A DNA stretch of 9,830 nt, taken from a candidate division WWE3 bacterium RIFCSPLOWO2_12_FULL_36_10. GTDB taxonomy: Bacteria > Patescibacteriota > WWE3 > UBA101185 > UBA10185. The stretch covers positions 19,134 to 28,963 of the forward strand of contig MEVN01000032.1 in the NCBI GenBank assembly GCA_001772985.1. The letters run 5' to 3'. A program made the position numbers and the translations under genes. Position 1 is the stretch's first letter; the number at the start of each line of letters is the position of its first letter. Below, one piece after another: positions 1-5,692 of the stretch. The notes below the pieces were generated by a model. It saw only the letters and a program-made list of their open reading frames with translations, was not told the origin of the DNA and searched no databases.

Positions 1-1
1 G

Positions 2-100
2 CCGGGAATTAAATATACAATAGTAAGAGGAAAGCATGATTTAGCAGGAGTTTTGGGCAGAAAGACCTCAAGATCAATTTATGGAACGAAAAAAGAATGA
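2..100 (+). CDS. rpsL: 30S ribosomal protein uS12 (S12), C-terminal fragment
   Basis: Only the last 32 codons and the TGA stop are in the window; the gene begins upstream of base 1. The visible tail reads PGIKYTIVRG, then DLAGV, and ends in RSIYGTKKE, which is the diagnostic C-terminus of uS12 (E. coli has VRG…DLAGV…RSKYGTKK). uS12 sits at the 30S decoding centre and interface, where it monitors codon–anticodon pairing and contacts EF-G and EF-Tu; the streptomycin-linked loops lie in the missing part and cannot be judged. The stop overlaps the rpsG start as ATGA, the usual rpsL–rpsG arrangement, suggesting coupled translation. The identification is firm despite the short length. Confidence 0.96.
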   Translation, partial: PGIKYTIVRGKHDLAGVLGRKTSRSIYGTKKE

Positions 101-561
101 GATCAAAAGATGTAAAAAAAAGAATAGTTCAACCCGATCCTATTTTTAAATCCAGAGTTGTAACAAGGTTTATAAATAAAGTAATGTTAGACGGTAAAAA
201 AAGTACTGCTGAAGGAATTGTCCTTAAAGCCTTATCTAGAATCTCTCCCGATACCAAAGAAGCGGTTATTGTATTTGAATTAGCTGTGAAAAATATAATG
301 CCAAGACAAGAAGTAAGATCAAGAAGAATTGGTGGAGCTACTTATCAAATTCCTTATCCTTTGAGGCACGATAGAGCGGAGGCCTTGGCTATAAGATGGA
401 TTGTAGATACCTCACGAAAAAGAAAAGGAAAAGATATGGAGTTAAAACTTTATGAAGAAATAACTAACGCCCACAAAGGTATTGGCGATTCCATAAAAAA
501 GAGAGACGATACCCATAAGATGGCAGAAGCGAACAGAGCCTTTGCACATTTTCGGCTATAA
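97..561 (+). CDS. rpsG: 30S ribosomal protein uS7 (S7)
   Basis: A 154-residue protein, the normal length for uS7. The N-terminus has the family pattern RIVQPDPIFKS followed by a VTRFINKVMLDGKKS segment. The middle carries IMPRQEVRSRRIGGATYQIP, the signature helix and beta-hairpin region, and the end is HKMAEANRAFAHFRL. uS7 is a primary 16S rRNA binder that nucleates assembly of the 30S head and lines the E site near the mRNA exit. The ATG overlaps the rpsL stop by 4 nt, so start choice is fixed by both homology and coupling. A 5-nt gap separates it from fusA. In E. coli uS7 is the translational repressor of the str operon through the rpsL–rpsG spacer; here that spacer does not exist, so the same mechanism could not operate in that form. 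Confidence 0.98.
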   Translation: MRSKDVKKRIVQPDPIFKSRVVTRFINKVMLDGKKSTAEGIVLKALSRISPDTKEAVIVFELAVKNIMPRQEVRSRRIGGATYQIPYPLRHDRAEALAIRWIVDTSRKRKGKDMELKLYEEITNAHKGIGDSIKKRDDTHKMAEANRAFAHFRL

Positions 562-566
562 AATAT

Positions 567-2660
567 ATGGCTGAGGATAAAAATACAAATCTAACATATC
601 CACTAGAAAAAATCCGAAATATTGGGATCATTGCCCACATTGATGCTGGAAAAACTACAACAACAGAACGTGTTCTTTTTTATACCGGTAAATCTCATAA
701 AATCGGAGAGGTTCATGAAGGTAATACACAAATGGATTGGATGGTTCAAGAAAAAGAAAGAGGAATTACAATTACCTCCGCAGCAACTACATGTTTTTGG
801 AATGACGTTAGAATAAATATTATTGATACCCCCGGACATGTTGATTTCACAGCCGAGGTAGAAAGATCGTTAAGAGTTTTGGACGGCGGTGTTGTTGTTT
901 TTGATGGTTCTCAGGGCGTTGAGCCACAAAGTGAGACGGTTTTTAGACAAGCCGAAAAATATAATGTTCCGCTTCTGGCATTTGTAAATAAATTAGACAA
1001 GGTTGGCGGGGATTATTATATGACATTGGATTCTATTTTTGACAGACTTTCTCAGAATGCTTTAGCAATGCAGTTACCAATTGGTGAAGAAAATGATTTT
1101 AATGCGGTTATAGATCTTATTGAAGAAAAAGCTTATAAATTTGAAGGAAAAATGGGATCGGAAATAGTAGAAATAGAAATTCCGGATAATATGAAGACAA
1201 AGGTAGCAGAATATAGAGCAAAAATAGTTGAAAAAGCTGCGGAATCAAATGATGGGCTTTTAGAAAAATTTTTGAACGGACATTCTTTAACAAACGAAGA
1301 AATAATAAGTGGTATTAGAGACTTAACAATTAAAACAAAAATTTATCCGGTTTATTGTGGCGCATCTCTTGGAAATATTGGAATACAAAAACTTCTTGAT
1401 GCTGTAGTTTTGTTTTTACCGTCTCCTAAGGATGTGGGAGACGCGAAAGGTTTGAAGCCAAAAACAGGAGAAGCAATTGACGTGAAAGCTAACGAAAATG
1501 AACCCTTTTCGGCTTTAGCCTTTAAAATTCAAACAGATCCATACGTTGGCAGGCTTACATATTTTAGAGTTTATTCAGGAAAGCTTTTGAGCGGATCTTA
1601 TGTTTTAAATAGTACAAAAAATAAAAAAGAAAGAGTTGGAAGAATTTTATTAATGCACGCAAATCATAGAGAAGAGGTTAAAGAGATGAGGACCGGAGAA
1701 ATCGGCGCCGGCGTTGGATTATCGAATACTACAACTGGAGATACGCTTTGCGATGAGAAAAATCCTGTAATTCTTGAATCCATTAATTTTGCGGAACCTG
1801 TTATTGGTCTTGTTATAGAACCAAAAACAAAAGGTGATAGAGATAAACTTGGCGAATCATTAAAGAAATTTATGGAAGAGGACCCCACATTTAAAGTTAA
1901 ATCCGATGCGGAAACTGCGGAAACTTTAATTTATGGTATGGGAGAACTTCATTTGGAAATTATTGTAGATAGATTAAGAAGAGAATTTGGAGTTGAAGTA
2001 AATACAGGAAAACCACAAGTTGCTTATAGGGAAACAGTTAAAAAGACAGTATCCCAAGAAGGAAAGTATATTAGACAATCAGGTGGAAGAGGTCAGTATG
2101 GGCACGTGTATATAACACTTTCTCCAAGAGAGCCGGGAGCCGGTTTTGAATTTACTAATGATGTTGTAGGAGGCTCAATTCCAAGAGAGTATATTCCGGC
2201 AGTAGAAAAAGGAATTATAGAAGCTTTGGAATCCGGAGTGTTTGCTGGATACCCAGTTGTTGATGTTGCGGTTTCTTTATATGATGGTTCGTATCATGAA
2301 GTTGACTCGTCTGAAATAGCTTTTAAAATAGCAGCTTCTGAAGCTTTTAAAGATGCTCAAAGAAAAGCCGAGCCATACTTACTTGAACCTATTATGAGTG
2401 TTGAAGTTGTAACTCCCGAAGATTTTATGGGAGATGTTATAGGTAATTTATCGAGCAAAAGAGCTAAAATTGAAGATACCCAAACCAGAGGTAAAGCAAG
2501 GGTTGTAACTGCCAAAGTTCCACTTGCCGAGATGTTTGGATATGCCACTGATTTGCGCGGTATGACGCAGGGAAGAGCAAGTTTTACAATGGAACCAAGT
2601 CATTACGAGGAGGTTCCGGCAGGTGTAGCAATTGGCATACGAGAAAATAGATCTAAATGA
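567..2660 (+). CDS. fusA: Elongation factor G (EF-G)
   Basis: Full-length 697-residue EF-G, the translocation GTPase that moves tRNAs and mRNA through the ribosome and, with RRF, recycles it. The G domain shows the P-loop AHIDAGKT (about residues 23–30), the switch I stretch MDWMVQEKERGITITSAAT (56–74), switch II DTPGH (87–91) and NKLD (141–144). Domain IV has the conserved loop RQSGGRGQYGHV (about 500–512) and GGSIPREYIPAVEKGI. The C-terminal part carries LLEPIMSVEVVTPEDFMGDVIG and ends in a normal domain V tail. One mild difference is that the usual NKMDRTGADF following the G4 motif reads NKLDKVGGDY. The ATG lies 5 nt after rpsG with only A/T bases and no Shine–Dalgarno sequence, so initiation probably depends on coupling to rpsG. 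It is a standard EF-G, not a tetracycline-protection paralogue, given the str-operon setting. Confidence 0.98.
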   Translation: MAEDKNTNLTYPLEKIRNIGIIAHIDAGKTTTTERVLFYTGKSHKIGEVHEGNTQMDWMVQEKERGITITSAATTCFWNDVRINIIDTPGHVDFTAEVERSLRVLDGGVVVFDGSQGVEPQSETVFRQAEKYNVPLLAFVNKLDKVGGDYYMTLDSIFDRLSQNALAMQLPIGEENDFNAVIDLIEEKAYKFEGKMGSEIVEIEIPDNMKTKVAEYRAKIVEKAAESNDGLLEKFLNGHSLTNEEIISGIRDLTIKTKIYPVYCGASLGNIGIQKLLDAVVLFLPSPKDVGDAKGLKPKTGEAIDVKANENEPFSALAFKIQTDPYVGRLTYFRVYSGKLLSGSYVLNSTKNKKERVGRILLMHANHREEVKEMRTGEIGAGVGLSNTTTGDTLCDEKNPVILESINFAEPVIGLVIEPKTKGDRDKLGESLKKFMEEDPTFKVKSDAETAETLIYGMGELHLEIIVDRLRREFGVEVNTGKPQVAYRETVKKTVSQEGKYIRQSGGRGQYGHVYITLSPREPGAGFEFTNDVVGGSIPREYIPAVEKGIIEALESGVFAGYPVVDVAVSLYDGSYHEVDSSEIAFKIAASEAFKDAQRKAEPYLLEPIMSVEVVTPEDFMGDVIGNLSSKRAKIEDTQTRGKARVVTAKVPLAEMFGYATDLRGMTQGRASFTMEPSHYEEVPAGVAIGIRENRSK

Positions 2661-2674
2661 GGACTTGATTTTCC

Positions 2675-2683
2675 TGCTATAAT
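2675..2683 (+). promoter_or_regulatory. Extended -10 promoter upstream of tuf
   Basis: TGCTATAAT is a perfect extended -10 element (TG, one base, TATAAT) in the fusA–tuf spacer, beginning 14 nt after the fusA stop. The segment 16–18 nt upstream (around 2654–2661) lies at the fusA end and does not resemble TTGACA, but extended -10 promoters can work without a good -35. Transcription would start near 2690, giving a leader of about 50 nt before tuf. Function is inferred from the match and position. Confidence 0.65.
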
Positions 2684-2710
2684 CTGGTTAACTAGCGTAA
2701 GTTCATTTGA

Positions 2711-2726
2711 TTCGCCTAACGGCGAA
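2711..2726 (+). promoter_or_regulatory. Hairpin in the tuf 5' leader
   Basis: TTCGCC (2711–2716), loop TAAC, then GGCGAA (2721–2726) form a perfect 6-bp stem. It lies in the untranslated leader, ending one base before the ribosome binding site at 2728–2734. It is not followed directly by a T-run (the T5 begins 9 nt later), so it is not a typical terminator. It could stabilise the transcript or modulate access to the ribosome binding site; no known family was recognised. Confidence 0.5.
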
Positions 2727-2727
2727 C

Positions 2728-2734
2728 GGAAAGG
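2728..2734 (+). promoter_or_regulatory. Ribosome binding site of tuf
   Basis: GGAAAGG lies 5 nt before the ATG at 2740. It supports that ATG over an in-frame TTG at 2707 that would lie upstream of the leader hairpin. Confidence 0.6.
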
Positions 2735-2739
2735 TTTTT

Positions 2740-3918
2740 ATGACAGAGTTTATTAGAAATAAACCGCATGTAAACGTTGGAACCATTGGTCACGTTGATC
2801 ATGGCAAAACCACACTTACAGCAGCAATTACAAAAGTATTGTCTGCAAAAGGTTTGGCAGAATTTAGGGCTTTTGACACAATAGATAAAGCTCCTGAGGA
2901 AAAAGAGAGAGGTATTACAATTAATATCACTCATGTTGAGTATGAAACTGAGAAAAGGCACTACGCTCATATAGATGCCCCAGGTCATAAAGATTACATT
3001 AAAAACATGATTACCGGTGCAGCCCAAATGGACGGCGCAATTTTGGTTGTTTCTGCACCAGACGGCCCAATGCCTCAAACCAGAGAGCATATTTTATTGG
3101 CCAGACAGGTTAACGTTCCTTCTATTGTTGTATTTTTAAATAAAGTTGATATGGTGAATGATCCTGAAATTCTCGATCTTGTTGAGCTTGAAGTTAGAGA
3201 GCTTCTAACAAAGTATGGATATGACGGCGAGAAAACTCCTATTATAAAAGGTTCTGCTAAAAAAGCCTTAGAAGGCGATACTGAAGCTGCAAAAGCGATT
3301 GAAGAGTTGATGAAAGCAGTTGATGACTATATTCCGGATCCTGTAAGAGACTTAGACAAGCCTTTCTTAATGTCAATTGAGGATGTTTTCTCAATTAAAG
3401 GTCGTGGAACAGTTGCAACAGGAAGAATTGAAAGAGGTAAAGTTGCCATAAACGAAGAGATTGAAGTTGTTGGAATTAAGCCTACCGTTAAAACCGTTGT
3501 AACCGGAATAGAAATGTTTAAGAAGTCAATGCAAGAAGGACAAGCCGGAGATAACGTTGGGGTACTTTTAAGAGGACTTGAAAGAGATGATGTAGAAAGA
3601 GGCCAGGTTTTAGCCAAACCCGGTACAATAAATCCACACACGGATTTTGAAGCTGAGGTTTACATACTGTCAAAGGAAGAGGGTGGAAGACACAAACAAT
3701 TTTTCACCGGATATAGACCGCAGTTCTATATTAGAACCACTGATGTTACAGGAGAAATCACACTTCCAGAAGGAGTGGAAATGGTTCTTCCGGGAGATAA
3801 CACTAAGTTTGTTGTTAAATTAATTACACCTGTTGCAATAGAAGAAGGTTCAAGATTTGCAATTAGAGAAGGAGATTTAACAATAGGACAAGGAGTAATT
3901 ACAAAGGTCCTTTCTTGA
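2740..3918 (+). CDS. tuf: Elongation factor Tu (EF-Tu)
   Basis: A 392-residue EF-Tu, the GTPase that delivers aminoacyl-tRNA to the A site. The start at 2740 gives MTEFIRNKPHVNVGTIGHVD, matching the family N-terminus; an in-frame TTG 33 nt upstream would add non-homologous residues. The P-loop is GHVDHGKT (17–24), switch I ends in KERGITIN, switch II is DAPGHKDY (79–86, catalytic His83 present), and the base-specificity motif is NKVD (134–137). Domain II contains KGRGTVATGRIERG; domain III contains GYRPQFYIRTTDVTG. Two departures from the common bacterial sequence are visible: switch II reads DAPGHKDY where DCPGHADY is usual, and the C-terminal GGRTVGAG segment reads GDLTIGQG. Neither destroys a nucleotide-binding motif. 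It probably has its own promoter and is followed 17 nt later by rpsJ. Confidence 0.98.
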   Translation: MTEFIRNKPHVNVGTIGHVDHGKTTLTAAITKVLSAKGLAEFRAFDTIDKAPEEKERGITINITHVEYETEKRHYAHIDAPGHKDYIKNMITGAAQMDGAILVVSAPDGPMPQTREHILLARQVNVPSIVVFLNKVDMVNDPEILDLVELEVRELLTKYGYDGEKTPIIKGSAKKALEGDTEAAKAIEELMKAVDDYIPDPVRDLDKPFLMSIEDVFSIKGRGTVATGRIERGKVAINEEIEVVGIKPTVKTVVTGIEMFKKSMQEGQAGDNVGVLLRGLERDDVERGQVLAKPGTINPHTDFEAEVYILSKEEGGRHKQFFTGYRPQFYIRTTDVTGEITLPEGVEMVLPGDNTKFVVKLITPVAIEEGSRFAIREGDLTIGQGVITKVLS

Positions 3919-3935
3919 TTTGACTAGTTTAATTT

Positions 3936-4256
3936 ATGGTAAAGGAAAAAAAAGACAGTAGAATAAGGATAAAACTTAACTCGTATGATAATAGGATTAT
4001 AGATTTGAGTGTTTCCAAAATTGTTGATACTGCTTTAAGGACGGGCGCAAAGGTAATTGGCCCTATTCCTTTACCTACCAGATTAGAAAGATTTGTAGTT
4101 ATAAGAGGCCCGCATATTGATAAAAGGTCAAGGGAGCACTTTGAGCTGCGAACTCACAAGAGGGTTGTCGATATTCTTAACCCTACCAGCTCAACCATTG
4201 ATAGTCTTTCCCACCTTAACCTTCCCGCAGGGGTTGGTATCTCAATAAAGATGTAA
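3936..4256 (+). CDS. rpsJ: 30S ribosomal protein uS10 (S10)
   Basis: A 106-residue uS10, usual length. Characteristic segments are IRIKLNSYDNRIID near the N-terminus, TGAKVIGPIPLPT in the long loop that reaches into the 30S head, the central SREHFELRTHKR, and the C-terminal LPAGVGISIKM. uS10 is a late-binding head protein; free S10 (NusE) with NusB also supports antitermination in many bacteria. The gene follows tuf by 17 nt, with no Shine–Dalgarno sequence visible in the A/T-rich gap, so it is likely co-transcribed with tuf. It is separated from rplC by a 107-nt spacer with a terminator, so it is probably not the first gene of the S10 operon as it is in E. coli. The extended -10 element for the downstream leader begins 3 nt after its TAA. 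Confidence 0.98.
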   Translation: MVKEKKDSRIRIKLNSYDNRIIDLSVSKIVDTALRTGAKVIGPIPLPTRLERFVVIRGPHIDKRSREHFELRTHKRVVDILNPTSSTIDSLSHLNLPAGVGISIKM

Positions 4257-4258
4257 TA

Positions 4259-4267
4259 TGGTACAAT
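4259..4267 (+). promoter_or_regulatory. Extended -10 promoter upstream of rplC
   Basis: TGGTACAAT matches the extended -10 form (TG, one base, TACAAT, one mismatch to TATAAT) immediately after the rpsJ stop. No convincing -35 is seen 16–18 nt upstream, which would lie inside the rpsJ end. Predicted transcription start is near 4274–4275. It resembles the element before tuf, which strengthens the call, but it remains a prediction. Confidence 0.5.
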
Positions 4268-4326
4268 GAACACGATGTTGAAAGTAACTACATAATAAGT
4301 TCTGTTTCTGGGGTTTAGTTTAAATT

Positions 4327-4347
4327 GCGCCCTAGGCGCTTTTTTTT
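4327..4347 (+). terminator. Intrinsic (Rho-independent) terminator in the rpsJ–rplC spacer
   Basis: GCGCC (4327–4331), loop CTA, GGCGC (4335–4339) form a perfect all-G/C 5-bp stem, followed at once by eight T (4340–4347). Flanking AAA at 4322–4324 could add A–U pairs with the T-tract. Such a GC-rich stem stands out in this AT-rich sequence. It could end the str/tuf–rpsJ transcripts, act as an attenuator for the rplC operon, or both. Confidence 0.8.
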
Positions 4348-4350
4348 GTG

Positions 4351-4360
4351 AGCGAAAGCT
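4351..4360 (+). promoter_or_regulatory. GNRA-loop mini-hairpin at the rplC translation start
   Basis: AGC (4351–4353), GAAA loop, GCT (4358–4360), extendable by G–U pairs to 4349–4362. It occupies the place where a Shine–Dalgarno sequence would be and ends 3 nt before the ATG at 4364. No purine-rich SD is seen here. It may influence rplC translation; the stem is short and could be chance. Confidence 0.3.
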
Positions 4361-4363
4361 TGT

Positions 4364-4786
4364 ATGACTATTATTAAAGGAAAAAAAATAAATATGAGCC
4401 AGATATTCTTACAGGACGGCAAAGTTATTCCTGTAACAATATTAAGGTCTGAGGAAAATTTAGAATCTGATTTGGAAAACAAAGAAATCGTTCTTGTTGG
4501 TAAATCAAAAGGAAAGGGATTTACAGGAGGAATGAAAAGATGGAATTTTACGGGAGCAATGGCGACACGAGGTCAGTCAAATAAAGCAAGAGCTCCGGGA
4601 TCTATTGGTGCTCAAACACCGGGTAGAGTTTTTAAAGGAAAAAAAATGGCCGGAAAGCATGGTAACAAAAGAATAACATTGAAAGGTTTAAAGATAGTAA
4701 AAGTATTTCCTGAAAAAAGAGAATTTATGGTAACGGGTCCAGTGCCTGGAGCAAGAAATTCTAAAGTTTTAGTTGAAATTATATGA
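4364..4786 (+). CDS. rplC: 50S ribosomal protein uL3 (L3), unusually short
   Basis: Clearly uL3 but only 140 residues, where about 205–210 is usual. The N-terminus (GKKINMSQIF, DGKVIPVTI, residues 6–26) matches the family. It then jumps after about 20 linker residues to SKGKGFTGGMKRWNF (48–62), the start of the long internal loop that reaches toward the peptidyl-transferase centre. That loop is complete: PGSIGAQTPGRVFKGKKMAG (78–97), then the final strands to GPVPGARNSKVLVEI. About 65 residues of the usual globular domain between the first strands and the loop are absent. The reading frame is uninterrupted, so this is an in-frame reduction rather than a frameshift. The Gln of the QTPG motif (methylated by PrmB in E. 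coli) is present, in a loop one residue shorter than in E. coli. The gene is first after the leader and overlaps rplD by 4 nt. Confidence 0.95.
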   Translation: MTIIKGKKINMSQIFLQDGKVIPVTILRSEENLESDLENKEIVLVGKSKGKGFTGGMKRWNFTGAMATRGQSNKARAPGSIGAQTPGRVFKGKKMAGKHGNKRITLKGLKIVKVFPEKREFMVTGPVPGARNSKVLVEII

Positions 4787-5412
4787 AGATAGATGTATTT
4801 GATAAAAATGGAGAATCGGTAGAAAAGATTGACTTGGAAAAAAGTCTTTTTGGGGTAACTTCTAGTGGCGAGGCTGTGCTTCAGTATTTGAGGGTATTTA
4901 ATGCTAATCAACGACAGGGTACTTCTTCTACCAAAACCAGAGGAGAGGTTTCGGGCGGTGGAAAAAAACCTTGGAAACAGAAAGGTACAGGAAGAGCTAG
5001 AGTTGGTTCTTCTAGAAACCCGTTATGGAGAAAAGGAGGAATTTCTCATGGTCCAATACCAAAAGATTGGAGTTTGAAAATAAGTAAGAAAGTGAAAAAG
5101 ACTGTATTAATCTCCGCCTTATCGTATAAGGCATCAGCAGAAAAAATAAGAATTTTGGATCAGCTTGAATTAAAAGAAAAGAAGACCAAGTTAATAAAAG
5201 ATATTTTGCAAAATTTAAAAATTTCAAATAGAACTGTTTTTGTTTATGGGACTTTGAATGAGAATTTGATTAAAAGTGCAGCTAATATTAAGGGATTTCA
5301 CATTGTTAGCGCTGATAGCGTTAATGCATTTGACATTATATCCTCTGATTATTTGTTATTTTCAAAAGAGGGACTTTTGAAATTGGAGGAAAAATTAAAT
5401 GAGAATAAATAA
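4783..5412 (+). CDS. rplD: 50S ribosomal protein uL4 (L4)
   Basis: A 209-residue uL4, close to the usual 200–210. The strongly conserved segment GGGKKPWKQKGTGRARVGSS (about residues 57–76) followed by NPLWRKGGISHGP is the basic extended loop that passes into the 50S core and narrows the peptide exit tunnel beside uL22. The C-terminal half has the expected globular fold pattern (KKVKKTVLISALSYKA, then alternating strands and helices). The ATG overlaps the rplC stop as ATGA and no clear Shine–Dalgarno sequence is present, so translation is probably coupled. In E. coli uL4 represses its own operon through the S10 leader. Whether this uL4 binds the leader at 4274–4363 cannot be judged from sequence. 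It overlaps rplW by 14 nt. Confidence 0.97.
   Translation: MKIDVFDKNGESVEKIDLEKSLFGVTSSGEAVLQYLRVFNANQRQGTSSTKTRGEVSGGGKKPWKQKGTGRARVGSSRNPLWRKGGISHGPIPKDWSLKISKKVKKTVLISALSYKASAEKIRILDQLELKEKKTKLIKDILQNLKISNRTVFVYGTLNENLIKSAANIKGFHIVSADSVNAFDIISSDYLLFSKEGLLKLEEKLNENK
5385..5390 (+). promoter_or_regulatory. Ribosome binding site of rplW, inside rplD
   Basis: GGAGGA lies 8 nt before the ATG at 5399 and within the rplD coding sequence. It fixes the rplW start and explains how the gene is initiated despite the 14-nt overlap. Confidence 0.7.
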
Positions 5413-5692
5413 TATTATTGCAAGACCGGTATTTTCAGAAAAAAGTGTAGGTTTAGCCGGAGCAGGTAAGTACGTTTTTAAGGTTAGAAAGGACGCTTCA
5501 AAAGGTACAATTTCTAATTCGTTGAAAGCTACTTTTGGAGTTGATGTAGTGAGCATAACAACTATGGTAATGCCGGGAAAAAAGAGAAGAAAAAGTAGGA
5601 CCGCAGGCTTTGTTAAAACAGGACTTTGGAAAAAAGCGATAGTTAAAATAAAAGAAGGCCAAAAAATAGAATTATTTGAGGAAAAGAAATGA
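5399..5692 (+). CDS. rplW: 50S ribosomal protein uL23 (L23)
   Basis: A 97-residue uL23, typical length. The N-terminal ARPVFSEKS is the family signature (usually RPhhTEKS), followed by KYVFKVRKDASKGTISNSLK and FGVDVVSI, which form the first strands and helix. The basic KKRRKSRTAGF is the loop that extends into 23S rRNA and toward the tunnel. uL23 sits at the exit of the peptide tunnel and is the docking site for trigger factor and SRP. The start is supported by a strong Shine–Dalgarno sequence at 5385–5390. The gene overlaps rplD by 14 nt and rplB by 4 nt (ATGA). Nothing appears truncated. Confidence 0.97.
   Translation: MRINNIIARPVFSEKSVGLAGAGKYVFKVRKDASKGTISNSLKATFGVDVVSITTMVMPGKKRRKSRTAGFVKTGLWKKAIVKIKEGQKIELFEEKK

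Larger units (their letters stand above)
4274..4363 (+). promoter_or_regulatory. Candidate attenuator leader of the rplC–rplX operon
   Basis: The spacer between rpsJ and rplC (4257–4363) is the longest non-coding stretch in the window. From the predicted start near 4274 the leader contains, in order, a possible micro-ORF (4275–4298), a G-rich arm (4307–4314) able to pair with part of the terminator, the intrinsic terminator (4327–4347), and a small GAAA-loop hairpin (4351–4360) just before the rplC ATG. A promoter followed within about 75 nt by a terminator and then a long r-protein operon is the layout of a transcription-attenuation leader. No known r-protein leader family was recognised. 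An alternative reading is that the terminator simply ends the tuf–rpsJ transcript and the promoter is spurious. Confidence 0.45.

Noticed and set aside
603..839. Antisense open frame inside fusA, and similar minus-strand frames under tuf, rplC, rplD, rplB, rplN and the methyltransferase gene
   Set aside because: They lie opposite strongly conserved genes, have no recognisable domains, and their composition mirrors the sense codons.
2665..2670. TTGATT as the -35 box of the tuf promoter
   Set aside because: It is only 7 nt from the -10 element, too close for sigma-70 type spacing.
2707..2739. In-frame TTG upstream extension of EF-Tu by 11 residues
   Set aside because: The added residues have no match to the EF-Tu N-terminus and span the leader hairpin; the ATG at 2740 has a proper ribosome binding site and gives the expected start.
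4274..4347. A tRNA or other classical small RNA gene in the rpsJ–rplC spacer
   Set aside because: The size is right for a tRNA, but there is no T-arm GTTC motif, no cloverleaf pairing and no acceptor stem; only the terminator stem is strong.
4364..4786. Short uL3 explained by a frameshift or split gene
   Set aside because: The N-terminal and core motifs are in one uninterrupted frame with no leftover uL3-like sequence in other frames or in the flanks; an in-frame loss fits better.
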